Notes under the pieces: generated by a model | Seen by the model: only the letters and a program-made list of their open reading frames with translations | Databases searched by the model: none | Told to the model about the DNA's origin: nothing | In this document: piece by piece, positions 10,960 through 22,100 of the stretch | Numbering within the stretch: position 1 is the stretch's first letter | Layout: each line of letters starts with the position of its first letter | Origin: Phoronis australis | Taxonomy: Eukaryota; Phoronida; Phoronidae | DNA: 64,000 nucleotides | Direction: 5' to 3' | Assembly (NCBI GenBank): GCA_002633005.1 | Contig: NMRA01000267.1 | Location: forward strand, 286,464-350,463 | Made by a program: the position numbers and the translations under genes

Positions 10960-11092
10960 TAAATATAGATTATTACATGGCAAAGTCGTTATCCCCCGTT
11001 ATCTAGAGCCCGAGGGTGATAATTCTCCAAAATCCACGACGGCTCTAGATAAGGGGGATAACGGCTGAGAACATGTAATAATCTATTTATAC
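10960..11092. repeat. Hairpin element, 51-bp inverted arms (copy A)
   Basis: The left arm 10960-11010 (TAAATATAGATTATTACATG ... ATCTAGAGCC) is the reverse complement of the right arm 11041-11092 (GGCTCTAGAT ... CTATTTATA) with few mismatches. The loop is about 30 bp and can itself pair in part. Could be a tiny MITE or a foldback remnant. Copy B is at 54991-55121. Confidence 0.8.
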
Positions 11093-11097
11093 AACAT

Positions 11098-11785
11098 AAT
11101 AAACGAGAAACATTGCAATGAATCGGTTTAACTTTTCTGACTCTCCACGGCTTTGTAACTACTCTCTATGTCACAGGCCCGGGGTCGGAGGTCGTGAGCT
11201 TTTAAGAAAAGCCGGGCTATTTTTGTCAAAAAATGCTTTTACTCAAATCCAATTGAAAACTTAAATATAATAGAAATAAACTGAATTTATAAATTGAGGT
11301 TTGCCAACTATTATACCTTAAAACACGTTTTTTTTTTCACGCTAAGCTTCGACCGGGAAATTATCGTCTGCTAAAGTAGGTTAACACTGGTAACTGAATA
11401 TAATTCTCAAGTCAAAGATCCTGCCGACACGATACCCGCATTAAAACTGGAGATCGGTGATTTACAACTAAGAGGACATGAGAGAAAAATTTCACTGAAT
11501 TAAGATATTATTTTTATTGAAATTATGTGTCTTATTTTTCGTAGCGTATAAGTACAGTACAATGCGGTTTGTTGAACATGAAGTTATTGCGCGTGCTCAT
11601 TTAAGTATTCTATTTTCACTCTTGATGACGTCAGTGGTAAAGTCGGCAACTCCAGCGTTCTGGGATCGACTCCGTCCTCGGTTTCCTGCTAAAACGTTAT
11701 TTCACTAGTGAGATAACTTTATGGGTTATTGCACGGTTGTATCTGCCATTTGACGCTAATATTGTGGTATAATAAGTAGTTAGGG
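11098..11785 (+). mobile_element. Composite repeat with tRNA-like SINE head (large form, copy A)
   Basis: About 690 bp beginning AAACGAGAAACATTGCAATG. It is shared with 55128-55825, 43605-44245 and, inverted, 38310-38897. Near 11630-11700 it contains GTGGTAAAG (A-box side) and a worn B box; the first part of the tRNA-like head has been deleted here compared with B. It ends in a tail including GATAACTTTATGGGTTATT. Non-coding. Confidence 0.65.
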
Positions 11786-12254
11786 AACGCTCCTAGAGCC
11801 AACATGTCAGCCATATGATTTGAGGAAAGGGCTTGCCAACAAAAGATAAAGAATTAATGGCAGTAGCCAGTATCAAGACTATCACGGATTAAAGTTGCCA
11901 GACAACATCACAATTTCTTACGCATTTCTAAAACAATACATGCTTAAAACTCTTAGAAAAATACTCACAAACACCACTGACCTTGTAGTTTCTCATCTTT
12001 TCCCAAATACGTACATCACAGATACTTTTTGCATCTAAACTTTATGAACGACAAACCTATTTGGATGCACTGCGATACATTATTAAGCAAAAACCGGAAG
12101 CCAGAGAAACGAAAGCCAAACGCATGCGTAAAACACATCCTGGATGCATTATTGGACAGATGCATTATTGGACACGACACCGCCATCCGCTGAGAGCCGT
12201 TCCTAAACCTAGCTGTCGGCTACTCGACCCAGTAACGCTTACCAGTATAATGAA
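11786..12254. other. Non-coding spacer
   Basis: Shared with block B, where the ISL2EU-like element splits it after B position 55955. It contains two GATGCATTATTGGACA-like words also found in the minisatellite region. No gene seen. Confidence 0.5.
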
Positions 12255-12470
12255 CATGTGATTGTTGCGCGTGCTCATTTTAAGTATTCTATTTTCACGT
12301 TCGATGACGTCAGCCGCTGAGTGGTGTAGTGGTAAAGGCGACGACTCGAAACTCTTAAGACCCGGGTTCGAATCCGGCCTCAGTTTCCAGCCAAAATGTT
12401 ATTTAACTAGTGAGATAACTTTATGGGTTGTTACACGGTTGTATCTGCCATTCGAGGCTATAATAAACAC
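12255..12470 (+). mobile_element. tRNA-derived SINE (short form, copy A)
   Basis: A tRNA-like head (about 12318-12395) has GTGGTGTAGTGGTAAAG as A box and GGGTTCGAATCC as B box, the two internal RNA polymerase III promoter elements. The T stem does not pair fully, so it is not a functional tRNA. The upstream leader TTGCGCGTGCTCATTT and the tail GGGTTGTTACACGGTTG are shared with the other five copies. B copy at about 59318-59535. Confidence 0.75.
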
Positions 12471-15010
12471 ATATAATGAGTTCGCACGAAACTAAAATGG
12501 AAAATGTCAAATGTAATTTCAAGTTCAATTTCGTATGCAAGGACTACACCTCGGAAAAACTGGACTGAGAAAACAACGATGAGGTATGGCGAGAAGAGCT
12601 TAATTGGTGTTCCTTTGATCGTCTTTTCATTAGTTGCCTAAAACTAATCAAATAGTTCTGTTATCTTAATTTGTATCCATTTCATCACGTCTGTTGCATA
12701 AACAACAAGTTTAGTCTGCTAGCAACCTGTATGATGTCACTGTTGATTCACTCGAGTTTTGCTTGGGATTTGAAATGATTTGAAGTGCTGTGACTCTTAA
12801 TTTGTCTTCCTGTCTACTGTCCACTTATAGTTCTACTCTAGAAATAAACTTGTATGCACTGTGGTTACGGTGCCATATGTTTCAAAGAATATTATTCTTT
12901 CGTCCCGTCAAAAGTACAAAATCGTCGTCGTTTTCGGAATGCTTAACTGAGCATTAGAAACCCAGCTATCTTTATGAAGACTATATATTTAGTATACAGC
13001 TTTGCACCAAAGCTAACTGAGCATTAAATTATTCGCATGCAAATTATCAGGAAACTTTGTAAATACACATATCTGTATATCATCTTCATCTAGGTGAGGT
13101 ACTTGACGCGTGATATTACAACCAAAACTTTCTGGGAAAACTCGTTCTAATTTGGAAAGCAGTCTGGTGTTGTCCAGGAACATCAACAGTCTGACAATTT
13201 CCGCGGTAATCAGTTTCCGTTCCCCTGTAAAGGGAGTCAAGAACTGGCGATTCCGTAAATGCGGGAAAATTACAGTGTTTTTCCTGATTTTTTTTATCTA
13301 GAATTTTGCATTTGTAAATGCAAAATTTCAAATTTTCGGGTTAATGCAATAATGAAATAAGAATTACGTTGTTACAGAATCGACAAGTTACTAATTCTAT
13401 TCACAGTTTGAAAAAAGACGTTATTGAGGTGCATTTATAGTTGTTTATCATACATGATTCACCACAAATTGTGAAAGCCTGAATGTAATTAGGCTCCTCA
13501 AAACTCTAGATTTGCAACTAAAAGGAGATAGCCTAGCATTTCGAGAAAACGAGCTTTCTTATTATATGCACATCTTTGTTGATAACAAACCGGAACCGGG
13601 TGTGTACTCATTAGTGAATGTGAACATAATCGGGTGCAAAGGTATCCAGTCTAGCAAATTATCTTGGCACAGTAATTATACGTACATATTGAAAGTCAGA
13701 AATTACCAGGGATCTGTTTCACGAAAATAATTTGAAACGTAAGACACTTCGCAATTGCTGACAAAACTAATAATGAGTTCAGTTCAGTCCAGAATTAATT
13801 AGTGGACATTATCTCAGTTACTAGCAATTTTGTGTATGCTCTCATATAATTTGCGAGTGAGATTTAATTATTTTTCGCAAATAGTTGTGTGAAGCATTAA
13901 ACCAAATTCCTGTCTATACTGTTTACTGTTTTAATTGTATTTACTTGCTGAAGCTACTTTTTGTTGCGTTCTGACAAACACGCTGACCTTTAATTTATAG
14001 CAGCTACTATTTTGAAATTGCATAGGCTTATCTGGACGTGGGTGTTTGGGAGGATGTCATAGTTTTGCCCGACCATAGGTGTAGCGGAATTTGACCCCCT
14101 CTGCTGGTTGTCACCAACTTATCCCTTCCCCCGCTTGTCGATGAATCTTCCAGTCCCAAATTGTCCCTTACTCGGAACTGATATTTTGAGACAAAGAACA
14201 TAACCAGCGTTAAGTCTAGGCTTGGAAAGTGACTCAAAAGTTTAGTCAGAAACTTTGTCTTAGGTTTATTTCAGAAAAATAATTAAGTCCCATTTCAGTA
14301 AAAATTCTAAGCTCTGCTGAGATAATTTCTATAATTTCATGCATTTCACAGATTCAATGCAATTCCACACATGATGTATCAAAGAAGCTTATACGTGTAA
14401 TTTAAACCATTGGTATCTACAATCCCTCTCAAATGTTTTCATGAAGAAAAAAATAAATTCTGAACCTGTCTCTCAAAATATTTAGTTATTAATGTGAAAA
14501 ACTGAAGTATTTACACGGAACATTTTTTTCCAAAGCCAGATTGAGCTTTTAACATCGTTCCTATTTCTTCCGTCCAATTGTTGAACATGTTGCACTAATT
14601 CCCCCCTAAGGTTGGTAGAGTAGTTTTCTGTGCCCCTTTGGCCAGCACACTGAGTGAAATAAGTGCCACTGCCCAAATATGATTAAACAACCTGATCACT
14701 AAAGACTTAACTCAAGAGCACAAAATTTATAAAAATCCAAAGCAATTACATCCAATTCTGCAAATTTCACGGTTTTCATTCGCTCAAAGATAATCAAAGC
14801 ATTTCGCAGCCACCAACACGATTTTCTTAAGTTGCTACTGCTATGTCCCCAAAAGGCAGATTTCTTAAGTAAAATCAGTAAGATTATTTTTTATTTTTAA
14901 GGTAAAAATCATATCCTGAACGCATAAAGCTGTTGAGGGGTTCAGGTCTAGAGATCATTACTTGTAAATAACCAAGTTTCTGGTCGCTGTCTGCTTGGGT
15001 GAGCCCGTAA
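12471..15010. repeat. Backbone, non-coding (copy A, right part)
   Basis: Matches B (59536-61312) up to 14284 and the older copy at 34240-36276 plus 37889-38310. Homology to B stops abruptly at 14284, while homology to the older copy continues to about 15010. Open frames here are short and not conserved between the copies. Confidence 0.7.
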
Positions 15011-15125
15011 AGAGCAGAGTCAGCGCATTTATTATGCAATTCTTAGCGGACAATTTTCGTCAAAAATTTTACCAGATAGTTTTCATCAAAACGGAGAAAA
15101 GAAAAATGGATTTGTGAAGACAGGA

Positions 15126-15332
15126 TTAAGTAGTAGGCCTACCAGAGCCTCTTAAAAGACATTCATCTTCGAAGTGCCTTGAACAAATGTACAAAGTCTT
15201 ATTGGTGAAACAACTGCCATTCACGTTGACACAAGAAGTTAGCTTTTCTTCCCACAGACGATTATGGGGTCTTCGGATCTTGTGGAATCTAATCCCTTTG
15301 CATTTCGCGTGTGTGGCCAAACAACCGGCCAT
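15126..15332 (-). pseudogene. Isolated THAP-domain exon
   Basis: The minus-strand frame starts MAGCLATHAKCKGIRFHKIR and ends near ICSRHFEDECL. It shows Cys residues near the start, a tryptophan in RLWEEKL and the terminal Cys-x2-His-Phe (CSRHF) of a THAP zinc finger, at the normal domain length of about 60 residues. No following exon was recognised; a stop comes soon after. It differs from the THAP of the neighbouring Kolobok-like element, so it is a separate lineage. It could be a P- or Kolobok-type transposase exon or a host THAP gene relic. Confidence 0.6.
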
Positions 15333-15606
15333 GATTAGCAGACGACGTACTTGCCGGAAATTGCACCAGAAAATTTAGCCAGGTGTCGCCAGTGAATAAT
15401 GACGTAAGGGCTTATGCATGAGATTACAGATTTCGTCCATTGAAAGTATATGGATTTGGTGGTCCATTTACTATAGTCTATGGATGAATCAAGGTGTCAC
15501 GTGTGAAGTCTCGTTTTTACGTATCTCCGTGCCAAGTTAATGAATGTTATGAACAAGGTGGGCGATTAGGAATTGAACACAATAAAAAAACTTCAATAGT
15601 ACTTAA

Positions 15607-17325
15607 AGGAGAATGCCACCCCAAAAAACAATCTGTTTTGTATCAATTTAGATCGAGTAGTTCTGCTTGATAACGGCAGGTTCGGTTGCGTTACCTGACA
15701 CCTGACGGCCGACGGAGGTGTTGAAATTATCTAATGACGTAATTGGTTTCACACGCAGTCTGTTCAGCAACACGGGTTAAAGGTGTCAGCTTATCGCTCG
15801 AATTCATCGTTTAACACCAATAAATCAGCTAACTTCGACGTAAAACCCTTAAAAAATGCATCGAGTTCTTATAAAAACTTGTTGTTTTATTTCGCTGTTA
15901 CGGATTTACTGGTATTTGGACACACCGCAGCCTACAAAGTTCGGCAGGCCAATTTACCAAGGTCCGTAGCAGGAGTTTGGGGTCTGTTCGAATACAAATT
16001 CGAAGTATTCTTCCGTGAAATACAGAAGGAGAACCTAGATCTGTGTTGTTTATACTTGTGATTTTTTGAGTTCTAAACACACAAAAGGCTTGTTATCCCG
16101 GCCAGTGGCTCGGAACCCGATCAAGCCCGTCGCGGCCGGACTGACTCGTTATCCCGGCCAGTGGCACGGAACCAGATCAGGCCCGTCGTGGCCACCGGGA
16201 CTGGCACGAACATAAACCAGCTTGAGTTGGAAACTAAACCTCCAGTCACAAAAAGATTATAATAGTGTGCACGTAATTAATTATTTATGTGAATTAGCTC
16301 GTGACGAAACTGGAAATCTACTTACTTTTCGGGGGCCACGAAGTCGGGTTCCCCTTCCACAGACCGTCAGGGCAAAGGTTGTACAGTAACAATGATTTGA
16401 ATAATGTATTTGTGTTTCTAAATAAAGATTCCCCTAACATGTGACAATAGCATATAAAATCGAGTAATTGTTTCACAACAGCTTTCTGTCAGCAAACACT
16501 GAATTAGCATGCGCTCACACGGCCTCGGTGCTCTGTCAATTACCGTTGTTGCCGGCACCAAAAGCCGGTAACGCAGTGGTTTATTTATTGCTGGCTTCTC
16601 AAAACATTTGCACTCACGAACACTCCAAGGCATTACAAATTGTATCCAATGAGACAGACTCTGTTTCAGTTTCATATAAGCTGCATTGGTTAGGATCATT
16701 TTAGGTTGAGAATAAGTCATTTTGAAACAGAACGCAGAATAATAAACGTCTACATTTCAACTCGCCGGAGCCAATCCCGACTTAGTCAAGAGCTCATCCG
16801 ACGAAGGCTTCACAGATGGATCGTTAGGTTTTACAGGCTATCAGTTCGAACCGGAATACACTGATCAAGCAATACTAGAGAGGCGCCGTGAACATGCACA
16901 GAAGACGGAACGTATGGATAGTTCTTTGGTAAGCCGGAATTCGTCAGAGAAATCACTGTCGACGAAATGCCGGCCACAGACACGGAGATGTTTCACGTCC
17001 TCATACTTGCTATTAGCAGCATACCTTTCATTCTTCATTATCGCGAGTCACTTCCTAAGCATTTCGGGCTCTCGAAAAAGTCGAAAAAACGACATGCCCA
17101 CTTTCTTCACAGCTTCATAGTTCGAACAAGCGGGAACCGATGCACCTCAATATAGCGGCATTCACTCTGCAGACGAACCACTGACGTCGCTTCGTCGCTT
17201 CTCACCTTCCTCATAGGTTAACGCGACACCTCTCGGCAAGGTGAGGTCGACCGTATAAGAGGCGATGTGGATATAGACCGATTAAGACGGTAAAAAAGAC
17301 TAATTAAATCGGGTAGCATTCTCCT
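15607..17325 (-). mobile_element. Kolobok-like DNA transposon, minus copy (1.72 kb)
   Basis: Ends AGGAGAATGCCACCC (15607) and GGGTAGCATTCTCCT (to 17325), flanked by TTAA (15603-15606) and TCAA (17326-17329, one change from TTAA). Read in reverse it parallels 178-2243 over most of its length, with a visibly higher divergence than A to B. It includes a short direct repeat of CGTTATCCCGGCCAGTGGC near 16090 and 16145. Confidence 0.75.
16915..17150 (-). pseudogene. THAP-domain relic of the minus Kolobok-like copy
   Basis: On the minus strand, frames read FRLFREPEMLRK, then after a TGA stop LAIMKNERY, then HLRVCGRHFVDSDFSDEFRL. The last piece preserves the Cys-x2-His-Phe of a THAP finger that copies A and B have lost. 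The start codon position is mutated (ATA/ATT in place of ATG). Confidence 0.65.
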
Positions 17326-17339
17326 TCAAAATGAACTGT

Positions 17340-17553
17340 TTTGAACTGTATCTTACTGCTACGTGAGAGTCTTATTAAAGCGTTTACTCCGTTACGTTGC
17401 TCCAAGAATTCACTTCAAGTGGAAGTGGATAGGCACGAGATAGTGGAATATTATAATAGATTATGTTTGATTTGCAATGATGGTCATGTAGAGGATGAAT
17501 GCCACTTCCTGTTGATTTGCAAGGGATATGGTGAACTTAGGTCACTTTTTTGA
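17340..17553 (+). pseudogene. LINE C-terminal fragment
   Basis: The frame reads a variant of the C-terminal region of jockey/I-type LINE proteins: YYNRLCLICNDGHVEDECHF and LLICKGYGELR, matching the Cys-x2-Cys ... His ... Cys pattern that follows reverse transcriptase. A stop follows at 17553; the next 180 bp may be worn continuation. It sits directly beside the Kolobok-like right end. Confidence 0.65.
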
Positions 17554-17729
17554 AAGAAGTTCAATGGAAGCACTCAACTCAAGAATCCTGTTCATACCTC
17601 CTCTAAAAGCTAATCCAGATATGTTTAGGTATTCTGCCCTTAAAATGGATTGACTGCGTGTACAAATGTGCTTGTTTAATTTCTGTTTATAGTACTTTGG
17701 GCCAGAGGCCTTTGATAGGGTCAGAGATT

Positions 17730-17890
17730 TCGTAAGTAAAATCAGTAAGATTATTCCTAAGGTAAAAACCATACCCTAGACGCGTAACGCTTTTAACGTG
17801 TTCAGTTCTTGTTACTATTTCTCGTAACTAGCCAAGTTTCTGGTTTACCCCAAAATGTAGAGTCAGCGCATTTATGACGGGAGGGAGAGC
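17730..17890. repeat. Backbone fragment, third occurrence
   Basis: The words AAGTAAAATCAGTAAGATTA and GAGTCAGCGCATTTAT match 14870-15035 and 38160-38300. A dispersed piece of the same repeat family; no gene. Confidence 0.6.
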
Positions 17891-18229
17891 GAAAGTGGCG
17901 GAGACACAGAAATGGGGACGCAGAAACTATGAGTACCAAACGTTTGACAAAGTCAAATTAATTCCCCATATACTACTATGTACCTTCTTATGGGCTTGAG
18001 TAAGTAGATCCGACCTGAAAAAATCATATAACCAGTGTTGTTTTCGCTTTGGGCCGCGTTGAATACTCAACTTCAAATTTATCCGCTGGATATATTTAAT
18101 TGTTGCGTGACATCAGGTGCATCGTTCAACACTAACAACGTGGCGAGTGGCACTACGACGTCATTGTTGCGTATATTCAAGTGTGGTAAATATATGATAA
18201 CAGTTTTATTACTTTTAATAGTTGCTTCC

Positions 18230-18536
18230 GTAAGGAAACGGGGGGAAATAACAGCTTTTCTTGTAGATTGTCTGTTGAGGTTGCCAGCTATTAGATCACG
18301 AAATCCAGCGTCAGAAACTAGTTCTGTGATTTGTTTTTCTTTCGTACGAATTCACGTGTCGTTTGTAAAGTGCAAAATCCAAGTTGAACGTCTTTAGGTT
18401 TTGTAAAGACATGTTTTTTGTCATTTCCTACGGTATTACCAAAATATTCACATAGCCTATTTTGAAAACTCTTAACATGTAGGAGCAAGAGCGTCTTGAA
18501 ATCTTTATTTTTCAACCTCCTGTGAGCTATTTTCAT
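18230..18536 (-). pseudogene. Unrecognised coding-like fragment
   Basis: The minus-strand frame from 18536 to 18318 (with residues such as KNKDFKTLLLLHVK and QNRLCEYFGNTVGN) has a protein-like composition. A different frame just downstream (about 18335-18240) reads ITELVSDAGFRDLI before breaking. I do not recognise the family. The pieces look like one relic with a frameshift, possibly a transposon protein given the setting. Confidence 0.3.
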
Positions 18537-18539
18537 TTT

Positions 18540-21500
18540 TATTTCTGGTAAAATGATATTTTAAAAGTGATGTCCAAAAGAAGAGTTACTGACAATGAGT
18601 ATGGGCAGTTTTGATATGAAAGTTGTAAAAAGATCATTAAAATAGAAAATACCTTTCTTTTTTGTTTGTTTGTTTGTTCGTGTTTTTTCTTTGCATTTCA
18701 GATTTCCTGTTGCAACGTACAATGAAAACATAATAAAGCAAATTCATCGCTTGTCCAAATATATACATCTTTCAACTCTGTCGGTGGGCACAAGATCAAG
18801 GCAGTGTATGATAACACCATATGCCCTATGTTGGACATTTTGTATTCATTAAATTGTGTCGATCGCTTTTAGTTGTTTTTGAATGACAGTACACGAGCAG
18901 TTCTTAAAATTTGTGTGACACACGCAGCTCTGCAGAATACGGTACCCCCGGTACTGAGATGAACCAACTGGTTTACGTGGCACTTCACTGCACTGATGCT
19001 TTCCCGGAGCGCACGGTGTTTATGTAGTCTCGGCTAGTTCCACGGTAATTAAAGGAGGAAATGTGAATCCCAGAAATTATGGTTGCGCCTTTTCGGAGTG
19101 CATCTTTATACTGTTGATGACTTTTGTTTAAGATACTGCCCTGTATTCATACAGTATAAAAAACATACCGGCTAAATCGTCCAAAGATGTGTTTATTGCA
19201 CACGTATGTGCTTCAACCGATGCTAAAGCGCATGCTACTGCGTGATACCTGCATGCAGACTAGGCACGTAGGGAACCAGCGAGTAATCTCATTGGTTGCC
19301 GCCATCATTGTGTCATGGACCGTGGCGACATCTAGCGGATGTGTGTGCGCTGACGAAGTACGCGTGGCGTCAACTACCATGGCCGATTTTAGTTTGTCAA
19401 ATTCAAAATTGTGAAGCGTCTTTGTTTAAAATATTGAGCAGTGTAATGGAAAAATACGCGTAGGCAAAATATAAAGTTAATCAAGAAAAAAATTGGGCAG
19501 AAAAGATGATATAAATTACGAGATATGCATCAACAGTAAGAAGGTAACTCAGCAATCAGGGGTTAGCAGGTGAAAGTTGGTAATCGGAGGGTGGAAAGAT
19601 AAAGAACCTGGAGGATTTTGACCAGGGGTAGGCTCGGGGAGATAATAAACATAAGATAGATCTGCTGAAGATGAGGTAGGAGCAAAAACGGGGAGTGGGG
19701 CTCCCCTCAATCAAAAAGTTTGTGGGGGGAGATAGCTTCCTGGCTCCAATATTCCAGGTGTTAATATTACTTAATTAACAATTAATTATTATAAGTTTCA
19801 ACACACAAACTATGTTTTAAAATAAAATTGAAAGCGTAAATAGACTCTCCTCCCCCAACCATCAAATAATTCCTACGCCGATGTCCCAGAACTATTATAC
19901 TCTTACTCCATTCAAAGACGGGTCCAGATCTTTGTTTCGAAAATTTACACCTTACAGCATTCTACAATCAAGCAGGTGTGTCTGTGCCCAGTTACATGAA
20001 ACAGTCCCAAATAGCTATTCAAAAGAGGCAGATCCAGGATTTTTTTAATATGGTGGAGGAGCGTATCAAAGATTTTTTAACTGGGGTGGTCCAAGTCAAC
20101 AATTGAAAAATTTTAGATTTGATATCACTAAAGTCAATGCAAGATGGGGTCCAGACCCCTCTGACCCCCTGAGTTGCCTAAACCTTTTGCGCATTTGATT
20201 TGTTCTGTATTACGAAGTGACCTCGTTTAACCTATGACGTTTTCTAATACTATTAGTAAAAATTGAACCCTACTTATTTTCAATAATATTTAGAATTAGT
20301 CTTTAAATTAGGGACGTTGCATGAAAAGCTCCCTACTTATTTTCAATGTAGAAAACTCACAAATGCGCAGTGGATTTAGGGAACATAGTATAGTCACTGT
20401 TTCATGCAACCGGGCACTGGACCCCTAGCATGCGTGCCTTATAGTATCTGACATCAGTAGCGAATTTGGGTGGGTTGTGGGGAATGAAACTGGGGACAAC
20501 AATGCACGGAATTGAAAATCAGCTAGAGATGGAATTCCTCCCTATAGTCCAATAAACCTTCATGTATGCCCCTACAAATCAGTCGAGATGCCTATTGAAT
20601 ACACAGTCTATTTAGGGTATTTTACGATACTTTGCAGCTCTCGGTATCCATTCACGTTTTATTACATCAACTATCATCAATAAGTTAAAGACATATCCAG
20701 CTTACGTCGGCAGGCCAACTTCAAAATAATTAACAAAAATCTAAACAAACGACATGGTGACTAAATGTAACGGGGTTTCCAAGGTAATACACCGTCGTAG
20801 GGCTCACTTTGCCTATAAAAGTACACTTCCTTCAAAACTTCCCATGGAAAATTATCAAGAAGGTTACCAAACCATACAAATAATATTCATTATGCACTGA
20901 AGTCCATACCATGATAGAAAATAATTGTGCACCTTGAACTGCAGACGAACGCAGGGAACAGTAAAGACATTAAGTTCAATTCGCCCAGCTCATCACTGGT
21001 TTACTGGCAACAGCTTCACTCAAAAACATCCTTTGTTTTAAACGTGATCATCATTTATCTTAATCAGTGGGGAATCGAAAAAAGCGTAAGTCACTATTTT
21101 GCAATTAACTGTTGTTGCATCCATAGGCAGTGCAAAAGCATCGTTGCTTTTTGGCCGACCGGAGTCGTCATATCTTGCCATATACATGTATGTTTAAGCA
21201 CTCACACCCGCTAGACGTCTTTACGGTTCATGAAACAACTATGTCCTCCAGTGGCCGTTCAATGGGATTTCGCTAAATTTTTCTTCCTCTCTACGGTCTC
21301 TGTGCGGGGTCTTGATGTGGCACCGAACACTTCGGCTGCGGTCGCGGCCAATATGCACTAACAAAATATCAAAATCTAGGGCTAGGCCAGGCTTGGGAGC
21401 ATTTTGTCGTTAGGAATTGCGCGTAAGCCAAGCAAAAGTGGTTTGCTTGTATTTGTGAACATGTTGAGAATGAAAAATTACCACTTGCTGGGCTGTAGCT

Positions 21501-22100
21501 ACATTCCTCTTCAAGGTGGCGGCCCCCCATTGCAATTGTGCTTTGCTGGGTAGCGACTGAAAAATTGGCTGCGATTTCCTATAGCCCTCAAACAAGCCAG
21601 ATTTTCAAAAAAATAGTTGGTTAACAGTACTTTTGAACCACATTTTTGGAATCGGTAGGAAATTTGATTTCAGAATCTAATGCTAGCTTTAGTGAAGCAT
21701 TGACAAGGAAGTACTGTTTTGGGGGTGAAATGTGCCGATTTTGCGTTTTTCTGCCCCTTTTTGTTCGTCTTCCTTGCTTTTCAGTAGGAGTGAAAAGGTC
21801 AAAAATGCAAAAGAGAATAAATTTTTTGATAGACAAACCCCTGTGAGGATTGTTGTGTGCCCCTTTAGCACATTGGAAGCTCACAGTTGTGGAAACTGAC
21901 AACTTCTAGTTTAGTTAGAGGCTGTCTTAAGATTGTTAGTTTTAACAGTAAAACGTGAGTATCTACCCATGCAATATCAGGTATCACTGGATCAGACTTG
22001 TGACTCGTTGAATCGACTGGTTGAGTTTCAATTCATGTGCCGTTTAGACCGTAACCACCGTCTCTAGCTGGCTCAATTAAGGCGGCGTATCTCCTACAGA
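18540..22100. other. Long gene-free stretch
   Basis: Short open frames only, none convincing. It includes a T-rich run with TTTG repeats (18655-18685), a purine-rich zone (19590-19740) and a direct repeat CCCTACTTATTTTCAAT (about 20268 and 20330). No gene or full element recognised. Confidence 0.5.

Noticed and set aside
12318-12395. Functional tRNA gene
   Set aside because: A and B boxes are present, but the T stem does not pair and the head recurs with the same flanks in six copies; it is a SINE.
21621-21902. Overlapping frames on both strands
   Set aside because: Low-complexity and no recognisable features; not supported as genes.
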